Positions 24,420 to 37,243 of a stretch of DNA of 64,000 nt are shown here, in pieces. Each line of letters begins with the position of its first letter. The first letter of the stretch is position 1. The DNA lies in NCBI GenBank assembly GCA_037954325.1, contig JBBMNZ010000018.1, positions 7,309,501 through 7,373,500 on the forward strand, given 5' to 3'. This DNA comes from Fistularia commersonii (taxonomy: Eukaryota > Chordata > Actinopteri > Syngnathiformes > Fistulariidae). A program made the position numbers and the translations under genes. The notes below the pieces were generated by a model. That model was not told where the DNA came from. It saw nothing but the letters and a program-made list of their open reading frames with translations, and ran no database searches.

Positions 24420-24740
24420 TCAGGGCCTATGTATAGCGAAATCAGCTGGAATTGCTACAATGAAGAATGCAGGCGAGGTGGAGCCGGAGCCATCCTCCTG
24501 GATTTGGGCAAATTCAGCTGATGCAAAACAAGGAATTAATTTGAGGGGAACGGCTTGTGTGCTGAGCTTGGCGCTCTGACAAAGATGAATGGCATCATTC
24601 CAACTGAATGGTAATTTCACTTTTTGTGACAGTGCTTTGGAGCAAAAGCGACTAGGGACACACAAAGCATTTGCAATCCCATTGAGGGTCCTTGGTACCT
24701 GCCTATCAGACATTGCACATTGTTTACCAATCATCTGATA
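24420..24740. promoter_or_regulatory. candidate conserved non-coding element
   Basis: A balanced, repeat-free block with GGAATTAATTTGAGG, ATTCAGCTGATGCAAA, CCAATCATCTGATATTGATT and a CTATCAGACA core. It overlaps a 104-codon minus-strand frame that has no known motif. Regulatory role inferred. Confidence 0.32.
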
Positions 24741-25895
24741 TTGATTGGATTCAGACTAAAGTTTGAAGATGAATTAGAGTGGGAGAAGGTTAAGTCCTAA
24801 CCTTGAAAGATTTAGTGTCTATTCAGCCCCTGTGCAGAACTCTCTTCAGCTCACTTGGAGAATAGAGAACTTTTATATTCAATAGTGGGTGGGAGACACA
24901 AAACGTGTCACATTCACCAAGTGAAACCACTGGAAGAAACTCAGAGGAACACCCAAAAAGCATAATCTTTCTCCGAGTTGATAGAAATGGTAATTGCATG
25001 TGTGGGATAATACTTTGAAGCCAAGGCCCCTGTCGGACAGACCGCCTATTTAGGTTAAAAAGGGGCAACAAAACAGCTCCTTCTTAGTGCTTTTGTTCAA
25101 ATCTCTACTCTTTTAAATGTTTACTGAAAAAGAACCTTCAAGCCCACTCTCCATCTCCAACACAATGTGGCATCTATCACTCTTGGGTTCATGGACACAT
25201 TATATCGGGCAAATCATTGATATGTTGTCTATTTTCTATTTAGTGTTCAAAATCACAGGAATGTGATATGGATCCTCTTGAGGTAGACAAAATCATTTTG
25301 TGGGATTAAGGACAAAAGTGTTATGTTGTTTCAAAATAAGGTGCAAAAACTGGGATACAAAACTATTAAAAGTAGAGACATTAAAGTATCTTGTATTAAT
25401 AAGTTCTTACAATTTAGGTAATCTTTTGGTGCATCAGCCTATACTTTGGAGTTGTTGAACACATGAGAAATGACAGGGCACCACAGGACACCGGGAAATT
25501 GCATTTGGACTTGCTGTATAAGTGATGTTTCTGAAATTTGACATTCATTTTTTGACATTTTTACAGAACCAAGATCACACTCCCACCCGGAAAGAGTCCC
25601 TTCAGTTTGTTGGGATGCACCATATCCCAGCATGGGCTCAGAGTTCTAAATGGACCAGTGGGCTACCCGTCACAGCTGGGCCACACCACTTAGGATTACC
25701 ACCCCCCTCATCTGGTTTACCCTACTCTCTAACTCACTCTACCTCCCAACACACACAGAATACCCAGACGCAGTAAATACTGCACAAGATGTCCAGGCCA
25801 GAGGTCACAATAATAGAGGTAATAGATGGACTTTGGTCTGACAATTGAGGCATGAGTAAACATTGTCTGTGTGCTTGTAAAAGGTTTTTTTGTTT

Positions 25896-25970
<75 letters not shown>
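25896..25970. repeat. (GT)n microsatellite
   Basis: A long GT run with one GC variant near its left end. Confidence 0.96.
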
Positions 25971-25973
<3 letters not shown>

Positions 25974-26094
25974 TATAATGTAGTTAACTTTCATTCACCA
26001 TCAGAGCCAGTGCTTAACCCTGATTGGGTTCTCAGGTCAAACTAATTCAAGGTTTTGTGAAAATTCAACTTATGGAAGAATGACAGATAATGAT

Positions 26095-26140
26095 ACTGCT
26101 GCTGCTGTTGCTGCTGCTGATGATGATGATGATGAGGGAA

Positions 26141-26174
<34 letters not shown>

Positions 26175-26187
26175 ATGATGATGATGT
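26095..26187. repeat. (GCT)n-(GAT)n trinucleotide repeat
   Basis: Seven to eight GCT/GTT units pass into GAT units, then a short interruption (GAGGGAA) and about 13 more GAT units with one TAT variant. Confidence 0.95.
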
Positions 26188-26820
26188 ATATTAGTAGTGG
26201 TATTGTTTCTTTAGTTGTTTTTTGGTGCAGTTGTTGTGGTGTGTAGCAGTAGAGTGCTTGCTCTTTTTGGTTACACTACTGCAAAGACTCATGGGGGTGT
26301 TTTGCTATCTTTGCTATGCCTTGATATATCAATGACTAATATGGTTTGTTGGTGAGTCATGGGACAATATAAGGACACGTTTGACTTTCCTATAGTGCAT
26401 GGGATTGGGACGACATACACCAAGGTCTCTCTCTGACTCTGCCAAACTGAATAAATAAATAGATAGGTTTTCATTAAATTTTGTAGGCACAAAGTAAATA
26501 AGTTTGCGGTTTCCATTAATTTCATGATATGTTAATTTAATCTTACCATGATTACAATGGAAATTTTTGTGATGTGCCCTTATTAAAGGTCCCTGCCATT
26601 TTATCAATGACATTTGCCTCAACTTTTTGGTTTTAATATTGGCTCAGGTGCAGTAGTAAGAACAGTCACCCCTAACTGTTTCCAGGACGCCGATCAGTGG
26701 CTGCCCACTGATCATGAATAATCAATGACGGGCTAACGCAGACACAAATATTGTGCAAATGACTGATAAAGATATAAAAAAATGTGAAAAATTATGGGTC
26801 TATGTAGTTATTGCTCAATG

Positions 26821-27036
26821 GGGGCAGTGTGGTACAGGAGTTAAAGCAATCATGTTTGGAACCGAACATTCCTGGTTTGCTTCTTGATCCTCCAGTTGAA
26901 GTGTTGTTGAGCAAGACATTGAACCTCTAACTGCTCCCCCTGGCGCTGACGGACAGCAGCCAACAGCTCATGGTTCATCCATGACAGGTTAAATGCAGAG
27001 AACAAATCTCTCCATGAGGGATTAATAAAATGTTAA
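26821..27036 (+). mobile_element. tRNA-derived SINE, copy 1
   Basis: The head GGGGCAGTGTGGTACAGGAG resembles the tRNA A-box region. It is followed by the fish-SINE core: GTTGAGCAAGACATTGAACC, then TGGCGCTGACGGACAGCAGC and CATGGTTCATCCATGA. The end is ATTAATAAAATG. The B-box is decayed (CTGGTTTGCTTC). It is in the same orientation as copy 2, whose head starts 383 bp downstream. Confidence 0.72.
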
Positions 27037-27203
27037 TTACTATAATTTTCTGCACCCTTAATTATTGTGGCATTTTCCATTATTTTGAAGATTGAAAAAT
27101 GTATTTGGCGGAACATTTATAATTCGGTATAACCTAAAATATCTATAGCTCAGATTAAGCAAAATATTCATACATTTAAATTCAATATGCTACAAAAGTA
27201 TTT

Positions 27204-27424
27204 GGGGCTTCATGGCGCAGGAGGTAGAGTAATGATCTTTGGAACTGAACATTCCTGGCTCGATTCCTAGCTCATCAAAGTGTTGTCAAGCAAAACACTG
27301 AATCCTTAATTGTTCACTTGGTGCTGGTCAACAACAGCCTACTGCTCATGGTTCATCCATGATGGATTAATTGCGGTAAATGAAATTCACCACAAGGGGA
27401 AAATAAAGGATAAGTTATAATTAC
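27204..27424 (+). mobile_element. tRNA-derived SINE, copy 2
   Basis: Same family as copy 1. The A-box-like TGGCGCAGGAGGTAGAGT and the B-box-like GGCTCGATTCC (27257-27267) are clearer than in copy 1. Shared blocks follow: GTTGTCAAGCAAAACACTGA and CATGGTTCATCCATGA, with an A-rich, AATAAAGGATAA end. The copies differ by many substitutions, so both are old. Confidence 0.74.
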
Positions 27425-27549
27425 TCTTTCTGTCATTTTCCATTCATTTCCAATTAACATAAACAAAAAATTTGTAAAATACTATCAAGAAGGGATCGCA
27501 AACAATAAAAGTTATATATTTTATTTTCTGACACTACATTGACATGTAT

Positions 27550-27550
<1 letters not shown>

Positions 27551-27591
<41 letters not shown>

Positions 27592-27596
27592 TGTGT
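27551..27596. repeat. (GT)n microsatellite
   Basis: A GT run with one GG interruption near its right end. Confidence 0.95.
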
Positions 27597-28209
27597 TTAT
27601 TTTAAGGTAGTCTTTAAATGACACATGAGTGGAATCAAATTCACATTTGAAAAGTACTTCATTTATTGTCAAATGTGTTTGATTCATGGACTTTGGTTTC
27701 AATATGTTGAAATTCCTATACACGGATGGGAGGCTGCTGGGGATGCAGGTGTGCCCATCACGACAGAGCGAGTAAAGCAGAGCCATAGAGAACGGGAGAG
27801 CACAGCCTACAATCTGAGGACCTCTTCAAATCTTCCAGGCACTAATGTAAGGGCCCTGGAGGAAACCTTTTCATACCAGTGGTAGAAGAATTGCCAGACG
27901 TTTTATAATACAACAAGTGCAACAGTGTAGTTACACTGATGATGTTAAAGAGCGATCATTAGATTGAGGGGAATCAGCTACTAATCGTTTGAAAGTGCAA
28001 TTAGAAAATATTGTTAAACAATAATCCCTCTCACTTATATCAGGAGGTTATCAGGAGGAAGTGTAAGGAGGTTATAATATATTCTGCACAGCAAAGATAA
28101 TGAACACAGACAAACACACACAGACACAAAATATATCTAAACATTCAAACACAAACATGCACACAAGCATGGATGCACATGCGCAAACACACTCAACCAA
28201 GCCACTTAG

Positions 28210-28830
28210 CTAACCCTCGCACCTTGGTTGGTGATCAGCCCTGAACTGGAGAAGCACTTAAACTTTCCCCTTCTCAAACAGCAGAGCACAAAGCAGGACC
28301 ACGTCAGCGGCCTGCTGATCATCCTCACAGATGGCTGAGCGCGGACAACAGGCAGGTCCCTGGGCACGTCCCGACATAATGTCCCATGCCTCTCATCATA
28401 ATCACACTGAGTTCAGACCCTGTATGCCATTTGTATACTGCACTCCTTCTCATGTGAGACTAGATAAATGACAATTCAGTCGAGAGGGCAGTTAGAAAGA
28501 CAAGGAGCAGTTGGAGTTGGGGGTGGGTGAGGGGAGGGAATTGACGCTGCAGCTGTCTCACTGGCTACATCCACCCCCTGAATCCTTACCCTCAATCCCA
28601 TCACCAAACCCTGCAGCAGGTTTCTCCCTACAGAGAAAAAAAAAACACGCTTCATTACGTCCTCTCTCCCCGGAGCAGCTAGGGGCCTTTCAGCGCAGAT
28701 AAGCCTCTTAGACATGAAGTAGCGCTCAGAGCAGGGTTTGAGTGACAGCAGGAAGGTTTAGCCATTCAGTGGACAATGGTCACATTCTCTAGCTTTAATC
28801 TAGGAGGCGGACAATGATCTGTTTTTAGGG
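28210..28830. promoter_or_regulatory. candidate conserved non-coding region
   Basis: Two complex blocks (28210-28420 and 28660-28830) flank a GC-rich stretch. Motifs include CAGCGGCCTGCTGATCATC, CAGATGGCTGAGCG and GCGCAGATAAGC (a GATA core). There is no coding or repeat signature. Confidence 0.3.
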
Positions 28831-29046
28831 CCTCATATCCTCTGCTTTTCCCACAGCAGTAGGTGACTGGCACATAGAAGAGAAAAAGAGACAGTGCAGG
28901 CCGAGGGTTGGCTTGGAGAACAAGCCACTATCTCCCATGGCCTCATGTTTTCTTGACAGTCCAAGACTGAGGTAGTACGAGAAGAGCTGGGCGTATAGCT
29001 CGTACAAGGCAAAATGCATGTATCAAACAGACAGACAGATAGACAG

Positions 29047-29119
29047 ACACACACACACGCACACACACACATGCACACACACACACGCACACACACACAC
29101 GCACACACACACACACACA

Positions 29120-29169
<50 letters not shown>
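29047..29169. repeat. (CA)n microsatellite, interrupted
   Basis: A long CA tract with regular G variants at its left end, preceded by an ACAG run. It explains the Cys-Val and His-Thr frames on both strands. Confidence 0.96.
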
Positions 29170-29171
<2 letters not shown>

Positions 29172-31841
29172 CACATGCATGCATGGGTCCACACAAGTAC
29201 TCTGTGATGGTTGAGTGCCCCTGTGTGACAGACAGGCAGGTGAGAGGCCTGGCAATGTCATAGCTTAATGTAGAGCTTTGTCATTCTTATCTGCTCTGAC
29301 CATTGACAGCTATCCCTCCTTGGCCATTGGGTTTATTTCTATGATGTAGTTGTAAAAACACAAATTCACGGGCAACTTGGGGGCAAAAATCTTACAAGTT
29401 CAAAATGTATGGTTACTAATTCAGGATACATCGAAGCTTTAGCCTCTGTAAGGATCTTGTGATAAGATGATGGCCTTTGTCATGTTATAAGGTAAAACAT
29501 ATAACTAAAGTATTTTATATGTAATGCTTCAGTTGAATACCTGAATTGAAATTTACTTATTTAATTTCTCTTCTGTTTTACTAACACCTTGTTATACTAC
29601 CTGGATGACAAAGTTACTGCACACATGACAAAAAATCTGTAAATCCCTTTTATCGCTTGCAATCTAAATCTTGATGTGCTTTTTCTTTCTTTTTTATCTT
29701 TTTCTATAATCAGTCATTCATTCCCTATTTCTTTTCTTCCTTCTGAATTTTCATTACCAAAACAAATAATCCAAGCAAAAAATATTTATTTTTAATTTTA
29801 CCAAAGAGCTGGGTGGGTTATTTTAGAGTGAGTTTAAGTTTGAGTTTGTATTGTATTGTTCATCAACAATGAATAGCAATTATGTGTCCATTTATGTGTT
29901 CGTTTGTGTGTGTGTTTGTTCCCGTGAACCAGAGTCTGACATAAAGATAAAGGGAAACATACATGCACAGTGTCTATCAACTGACATGGCCCTAGAGCCC
30001 CTTCAATGTTTAACTGAGGTGTCAATCACCCAGCTTCTTCTCACACTAAATACATTATTACAAACTACAATTCAGACCCCTGTATGCCACTGTTTTAACA
30101 GATGTGTGCTAGAAATCTTGTCAGGTAAACATCTAGAAACACACTCAAGAAAAAAGGATCATGACAATAACTACTTACCTATCCACTGTGGATATTAATC
30201 TGGTAACATACTTGTTACAATACTATTTTTATATTGCTCTCTGCAGGTCCCCTTAATTAGGAATGACAATAAAGCTGCTTGACATGTGAACCTTGTAATG
30301 GGAATAGATCTTCATTGTTTTGTTGATGATTTTGAATGCTGTAATAAGAACAAACCATCAGCAATGTAATGCAGAAAAATGCCTCATGATATGTGAGAGA
30401 AAATTGCTTTCAAAAGATCTTAGCATATGGGAGATGTAGTTGAAGGGTTAAGACTCATCCTGTCTTACAGGTTGACGTGTCACTACAATCATTTTCATGA
30501 GTTTTTATGGTTTCGTCTGTATTGGTAGGCAAGTTTGGCCAATTTGTTAAAGGGGTTCTTGCCCATTTTAATGTACTCTTTTACAAATTGTGGCATTTTT
30601 TCATGATTTACTGAATGAGTAAAAATTGAGAAAATATAAAGATAAAAACAAAAGTCCTTTGAAAATAATCTAAACAATTTAACACTCCTCCAACACTGCA
30701 TTTCAATTCTTGTTATTGTTTGGGTGTGAATTGAATTGATATCAAAGACAAGCTCTTAGGCATTACCGGTCATGCAAGCTACATTGCGTACAAATTAACA
30801 CATTGAACACACAAAACACAGACAAAAATCAACAAAACTCATCTAACATTCTATTCACCTCACCTTTTCCTGCCACTTTTCTCCTGCAACTTAGCTCCCA
30901 TTGATCTCACACACCTCATCACTGTCCCAACACCCTGAGCCTAATAAACCCCACATACATTTTCCTCCTTACTGGAGCTTAGAAATCCCACAACTAATAA
31001 CTGTATTGTTTGTGCTGCATCACTCAACAAATTATGTGCCTTTTCAAAATCCGCTTTGCCCTTTTTGGTGCATGCTTTGCATGACTATAACATTTCTTGA
31101 CTTGGCAAGGAGGAAATGAGAAAAATCAGTTGGAGACACACTGTCTAAAGTATTCAAGAACACATCCAAAAGGCATTTAGGATAAGTGTACCTGCTTGCT
31201 ACCTTTAATTTTAAAGAGATAAAAGACAGTTAGTGAAAGAAATTAAGACACTCAGTCAGTGAGCTAGACATATCAGAATACAGACAGACAAAGAGACTGA
31301 TTGGGCAATTAGATAAACATACAGAAACAGATCATTCCATTACACACAGTGACTGACAAGGCAGCGATTGAGACAATGAGCCCCTTCACTATACTTCTGA
31401 GTGTTTATGTCCCCCGTCAGTCTGCATCACCAGTGTCTCCCTGACTGGTCCCAGTTGAATTCTACAAGAGACACATACACACACAATCACGCAAACACAC
31501 ACACACATCTCTGACCTCCCAGGCCGAAATTGAACATGCACACATTCTCCAGGTCGGTTTTCTGTCACGTCAGCGTATTATGTCTCATGAAAGTATACAG
31601 TTTCAGAACTGTAAGTGTTTGTTTCTGTTTCAGAGACGCACATGTGGAGCAAGAGTGTTAGAGTGAATGAAACAAGAAAAGTAAGTTTTTATGTGTGTGT
31701 GTCTGTGTGTTTGGGTTTATGGCTGTGTGTGTTTGTATCCGTGTGTGTATATAATACATCATGGTGCGTTTGGGTGTTGGGTAGAAAGGAAGTGAAGCGA
31801 ATGCAAGTACAAAGAGATAAGCAAAGACTGAGAGAGAAAGA

Positions 31842-31847
<6 letters not shown>

Positions 31848-31926
<79 letters not shown>
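31848..31926. repeat. (GA)n mirror-repeat microsatellite
   Basis: About 39 perfect GA units. A homopurine-homopyrimidine mirror repeat of this length can adopt triplex (H-DNA) structure. Confidence 0.97.
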
Positions 31927-31929
<3 letters not shown>

Positions 31930-32386
31930 GGCAGAATGAGACAAAAATGCTTCTGATGGACTATTAATGACTATCAGAGATGTTTATTGTCAGGAAACAC
32001 CAGTCATGTATACGACTAGTTGCCAGTGTGTTGATGCCAATCATTACATTGCAGCTGGCATGCAGACTAAAAGGAGGATTGGATTAGTGCTTACAGAAAA
32101 CAACAACGTATTCTATTTTGTTGTCTATTGTGTTTTCATCATTTTATTTCTATTTGGTATCTCATCCATCTGTAAAAACTATCATTTTGTTTTCAAAGTC
32201 TTGTATTTTCAATTCTTCCCTGCCATCCAACACTAAATGCTGCTGCATTTTCACCCTGTTTTTTTTCTGATAGCAATGCGTAAAACACCAAAAGTTTTCA
32301 CTATTACTGAGTAATGAGGAGAACCTTTGACCTTGCCTTGATGACTTCCATACCTGTGCATGTGCAAGGGTATGGGTGATGCTTAA

Positions 32387-32460
32387 ATGTGTGTGTGTCT
32401 GTATGTGTGTGTGTCTGTGTGTGTGTGTGTCTGTGTGTGTGTGTGTCTGTGTGTGTGTGT

Positions 32461-32519
<59 letters not shown>

Positions 32520-32557
32520 TGTGTCTGTGTCTGTCTGTGTGTCTGTGTCTGTGTGTG
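32387..32557. repeat. (GT)n-(GTCT) compound microsatellite
   Basis: About 170 bp of GT units with spaced CT variants at both ends and a pure GT core. Confidence 0.96.
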
Positions 32558-33717
32558 GGAGAGTGGGAGTGTGCAGCTGGAGTCTGACAGGGACATGACT
32601 AATGAGGGCTCAGGACAGAAATAATAGGTGGGAATTATAATAGAAAGGGTTTCAGAATAAAAAAATGAACAACAAATGACAAAGCAATGGATAGGAGTAG
32701 AAGAAGATGAAGGGCAGAAAAAGGCGAAAGAAAGGCTGAGTTTCAGTTCAAGAGTAAAATTAATCAGTAAGGCATAAGGTCATACAGAAAAAAGTCTAAA
32801 ATGTTCCCGCATGGGATAAACAAGTTAATACAACGTTTTACAAAGGCTTTGAGTTTATATAAATTCTGCAAGTTTTATGATGGTGAAGAAAGATTTACAG
32901 GCAACATGTGTCACAATAGCATCATATTACCTGGTTAGAGAATTTTAATAAAGCACAACTCTGATGATTTTCTGTTCAAGTCTGCTCTACTCAGTTCAAT
33001 AGTAGTCGATGGTGAACTTTACCATGCAGTTTTGGTGCATTTTTTTACAATGACATTTATTTCTGTTAACTTACAATACATTTTATTGACACATTAATTC
33101 ACTGTAACATTATTATATTTGATCTGCTGCTGATCAGAGTCGAATAGTTTTGCTAATGACTGTATTTATATTTTTCTTTTTATGCATGTAATATGACAAA
33201 GGTGCAATGTATACATTTTCCAGGAATCTAAGATGCAAGTAGATAATGAGTCTTTCTCGGTAAAAAGGGGGTTTGGGAAAACTTTAATATCAGTATGTCT
33301 AGTCAAACAATATACCTGTATTTTAGGTTTTGATTGTACCAAACCAAAAGTTCTGAAATGAAAATGTTCTTTTTTGAAAGAACATGTAAATAATGTCTCC
33401 CTGATAGGGGTCCCAAGACTAGAAACCAGAGCTGGTAAAGTAGCATGAACTGGCCATTAGATTTGCGTGTCTGGAACCACCAACTTTCAACTGTCACACT
33501 CAAGGTCAAGGGTCATCGTGTTTAGACAAAGCAGAACTTGCTAATTATACATGATAAATGTAATCACTCCCAGGAAGCCTTCTCTCAACAATTTACTGGC
33601 TTAACATTGTCAGATGTGCCAACCTGACAAGGAAATTACAAGCAAACTTATCTTGAAGGATTATATTTGAAAACAATGCTGTATCAAAAGATCTCACAAG
33701 ATCGTCACAAGAATTCT

Positions 33718-34548
33718 TTCTTTTTCAGTTTTAATGTATGTGAAGGATTGTAAAGAAAAATATGTATATGCATTCAATTCAGATGGCCAGAGAAACCAAG
33801 AAAAAGCTTTTCCATCAGACTATGCTTTCATACTGATGCTATTTGAATGAAAGAGATCTCCTCTGTGAACCCTGTGCTCCTGCTGGATCAGATCAGTGCT
33901 CATAATGGCTGACTTCAGCAAGAGGGTCTTGAAAGAGTGACACAAAACATGGCACCAACAGAAGTGAGACAGATGGACAAATAGACAGATAGACATTGAT
34001 ACAGACATCCTGTCTCAAACCACAAATAGATATAACAATTAAGTCAGGTCTGGTCATTTTCATTCATCTGACCTTTGCACCCTCCCACCTACACACCTGA
34101 GGAGATAAATTACAACTTACATTGGGTTTGGCCACCAATGTAAGTTGTAATTTATCTCCTCAGGTGTGTAGGTGGGAGGGTGCAAAGGTCAGATGAATGA
34201 AAATGAACAGACCTGACTTAATTGTTATATCTATTTGTGGTCTTGAGACAGGATGTCTGTATCAATGTCTATCTGTCTATTTGTCCATCTGTCTCACTTC
34301 TGTTGGTCAGTGCCATGTTTTGTGTCACCTCTTTCAAGACCCATCTTGCCTGAAGTCAGCATTATGAGCACTTGATCTTGATCCAGCAGGAGCCACAGGG
34401 TTCACAGAGGAGATCTCTTTCATTCAAATTAGATCAGTATGAAAGATAGTCTGATGGAAAAGTTTTTCTTGGTTTCTCTGGCCATTGAATAGAATGACAG
34501 TATTCATATTTTTCTATTACAATCTTCAATACATAAAAATGAAAAAGA
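33718..34548. repeat. large inverted repeat, about 410-bp arms with a 9-bp spacer
   Basis: The left arm (33718-34125) is the reverse complement of the right arm (34135-34548). The spacer is GTTTGGCCA (34126-34134). The inner 200 bp match almost exactly, with one 4-nt and one 1-nt indel and about one substitution. Further out the arms still align end to end but differ by many single-base indels: AAAAGCTTTT against AAAAGTTTTT, CCTGTGCTCC against CCTGTGGCTCC, GGATCAGATCAG against GGATCAAGATCAAG. Beyond both ends the similarity stops. There are no transposase frames, no defined terminal motif and no clear target duplication. It could be a real foldback element or inverted duplication, or a palindromic long-read chimera built into the assembly. 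Confidence 0.93.
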
Positions 34549-37137
34549 CATGTCAGACAGCCATTGCTGGACTTATAAGGGTGGAAGTAAATTATGATGG
34601 TGTCCTGGCAGTCAAAGTATTCAAAGCTGAAGTGAAAGTTTTCAGTTTGGAAAATAATTTTCTTCAGTAACCATCTTCACTTTCTTGGCTTCAGTAATAA
34701 CTAACAATTCTCGATTTGGTTGTGTGATGACAGCTTATAGAGGTAACTTGTCAGAAGTGAATCTTGAGACCATATGTTATAACTGCAATTTGTTGTTAAT
34801 TTGTTTGTGATCCCGTCACAAATCACATAGTGCTCTTGGCTCGTCATACCTAACTTCTTCCAAAGAATGGTATATCTTTGCGATTAATCATGTCAGTTTC
34901 ACCTGTTATGTTGGCAGTACTTAAAACTGCTGTCTGTGTTTGTTCGGTATGTTTTCTGACGAAGGTGTGACACAGTATACAGCACTTGTGCTGCAGAGTG
35001 CTACTTTACGAGAAGCATCCTTTGTACAAACATACAATAATATGTATTCCATGAAACATCACGAAATTATACAAGAGGATTCTCTGGTGTCCAAACAAGA
35101 TTACATTACATAAGGAAGTTCCTTTCAAAGTTTCCACCATTCAAATTGCTTAATTTGAATCTAGACTTTGTTTTTCGCATTTAAGCCAAGTTTTAAAACC
35201 CCAGAGGCTGCCAGTTTCCAGGCAAAGCACAAGCAGAATTGCATTAACGTCCAAAGAGCATTTCATCAGAGACGGCAGGCCCCCACAGTTCAGGACACCT
35301 GTAATAGAGTTTCCTCTTTCACAGTCGCAAAACATTTAAACTCCTTTTGTATGGATGGTTTACATGCTCTCACCAGCACAAAAATAAAAAAACTGATCAA
35401 ATCACGCTGAACAAATTACATTTGTCAGGGGAAGGATCAAATAGACCAGGGTACAACAAACATGTTAGCAGCCTGATTCACACAATACACCTGCTATAGA
35501 AGTGGGATTGAATTAGCAAAGTAGCACTGGATAAGAGATGAATACAAAGTAACTTCCTAACCCTGCTTTAATGTACTGCGTGACTATGTGGCATACATGC
35601 AAAATTTCATGGTCATGCATAAGAGGGTAAAAAACAGAGTCTTTCTACTTATTACAACCAATAAGTAATGCAAATTGCTCCTGACCAAAGTTTTAGGGAG
35701 CATAACGCGTATTTCCGAGATTGATGTGCAGGCATCTCGCTGTTAGTCAGCACACTCAAGACCAGTTAGATCATCAGAAATATGAAGGGAATATGCAGCT
35801 GTAAGGGAGAAACTGTTCCCAACTTCAATAAAGTGAAACTTACTGAGAACCTATTTGGTGTTTGTTTCACGATTACATTTTATAGTATTTATATAATATC
35901 ATCATTGTATTATAATTATTTATTTGGTTTGAAAACTAAAACTTTTTCAGCGTTGAGTCACTATACAAAAACAGGACACTTTCTTTTCTCTGCATTATAT
36001 GTCATTAAATTTTGATTTGTTGCTTTCGTATTGAGATAATTTAGTGTGCCCCCTTGTGGTAGCAAAAAAAAAATTGAAGGCAGTACAGAATCGCTGCAGC
36101 AGATCCCAGCAAAAAGAAAGCAAGGATGCTAACTCTCATACAAATTTAATAGTCTTTTAAAATGTGCTTTTTGATTTGTGTGCATATTTGAAACCATGTA
36201 AACATATGTTACTGTGCAGCTAACGTGTTGCAAAATGGGAAGTACCCTTTTAAGGACTTACATGACAATCTCTGTTAGACAGTTAAACAAATAAATTCAC
36301 TGTCATTAAATCTTTGATATTAAATGTTTTACATTTAGATTTATTCTGGATCCACTAATGGAATGAATGGCTGAAGAGGTTGAAATTGCAAGAGAATACA
36401 CATGTCTGAGAAAAGTGTAACAAAAAGCAAAACAATGTTGTACTTTTGCAACTTTAGTTACTTCTACAATATCTAAAAAAAATGTACAATTTCATTTTTG
36501 GATTAAAATCGGTCTGATCTATTAACACTATTTACTTACCATTTAGGAAGGAAAAACAGAATTAATGGCAACTCAGATAACCAGCATTAAATTGATGTGT
36601 TACTCTATTCAACCCTGAATTTATCTTGGGTGATTTTGTATGTCAACCCCATTACAAAATTACATGTTCAGACAAAAATACAAGACACAAGTGATCTTTT
36701 ACACAACTAATGAAAGAATCATATCACCTTGTTCATCTCCTGAACAAATTTACACTTACATAGCTTATGGAATATATACATCCCATATCCTATGTCAATA
36801 TGGGATTCTCATTTTAAAACTGAAAAAAATTCAACATTCAGAAAAGAAAAAGGTGGTATTTTTCTTGTTTCTTGTTGTTAAAATAAACAGAGGCAGAGAT
36901 GTCTAGGATGAACTGGTGTGTGAAACTCAGGGGAGAAAGATTGAGAGAGAGTAAGAAAAAGAGAGACCTACAGCCTGAATGCCTGACAGACAGGCAGGCA
37001 TATAGACAGAAACTTGGCACTTGGGAATATGATTCTGCCAGAGTGATCCTTAAAGATTGCAGGATGTCAAAGGGCACCCTCTCTATAATGACTCATCATC
37101 ACTCAGTGGTGTCCACAGCAAGATAGTGTATGTGCAT
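34549..37137. other. intron 1 segment: no gene
   Basis: AT-rich intronic sequence without a recognised gene or transposon. A CTCF-like core with one mismatch (CCCCCTTGTGG) lies at 36049-36059. Confidence 0.5.
35150..35345. promoter_or_regulatory. candidate conserved non-coding element
   Basis: A repeat-free block with GAATTGCATTAACG, CCAGAGGCTGCCAG and ACAGTCGCAAAAC. Frames on both strands (61 and 80 codons) have no known motif. Regulatory role inferred. Confidence 0.28.
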
Positions 37138-37138
37138 G

Positions 37139-37213
<75 letters not shown>

Positions 37214-37243
37214 GCGTGTGCGTGTGCGTGTGTGTGTGTTTGT
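37138..37243. repeat. (GT)n microsatellite with GCGT variants
   Basis: About 70 bp of pure GT, then (TGTGCG)-like units. The tract is purine-pyrimidine alternating throughout, so it is a possible Z-DNA former. Confidence 0.96.

Larger units (their letters stand above)
16130..26094. other. intron 1 middle segment: no gene
   Basis: Apart from the listed LINE tail, microsatellites, palindrome and candidate enhancers, this segment is ordinary intronic DNA. A further mildly CNE-like block lies at 24420-24740. Short minus-strand frames at 22950-23252 and 24420-24734 have no support as genes. Confidence 0.55.

Noticed and set aside
24420..24734. 104-codon minus-strand frame
   Set aside because: It has the mecom orientation but no PRDM-like sequence and no flanking splice sites that would keep the exon 1 to exon 2 phase. 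More likely a CNE.
29851..30198. 115-codon plus-strand frame
   Set aside because: No motif or homology that I recognise, part of it runs through a GT-rich stretch, and it has no splice context.
30240..30290. GACAATAAAGCTGCTTGAC, resembling the 3' end of a LINE/SINE
   Set aside because: Only about 20 bp fit, with no upstream element body.
32162..32596. 144-codon minus-strand His-Thr frame
   Set aside because: It is produced by the (GT)n microsatellite.
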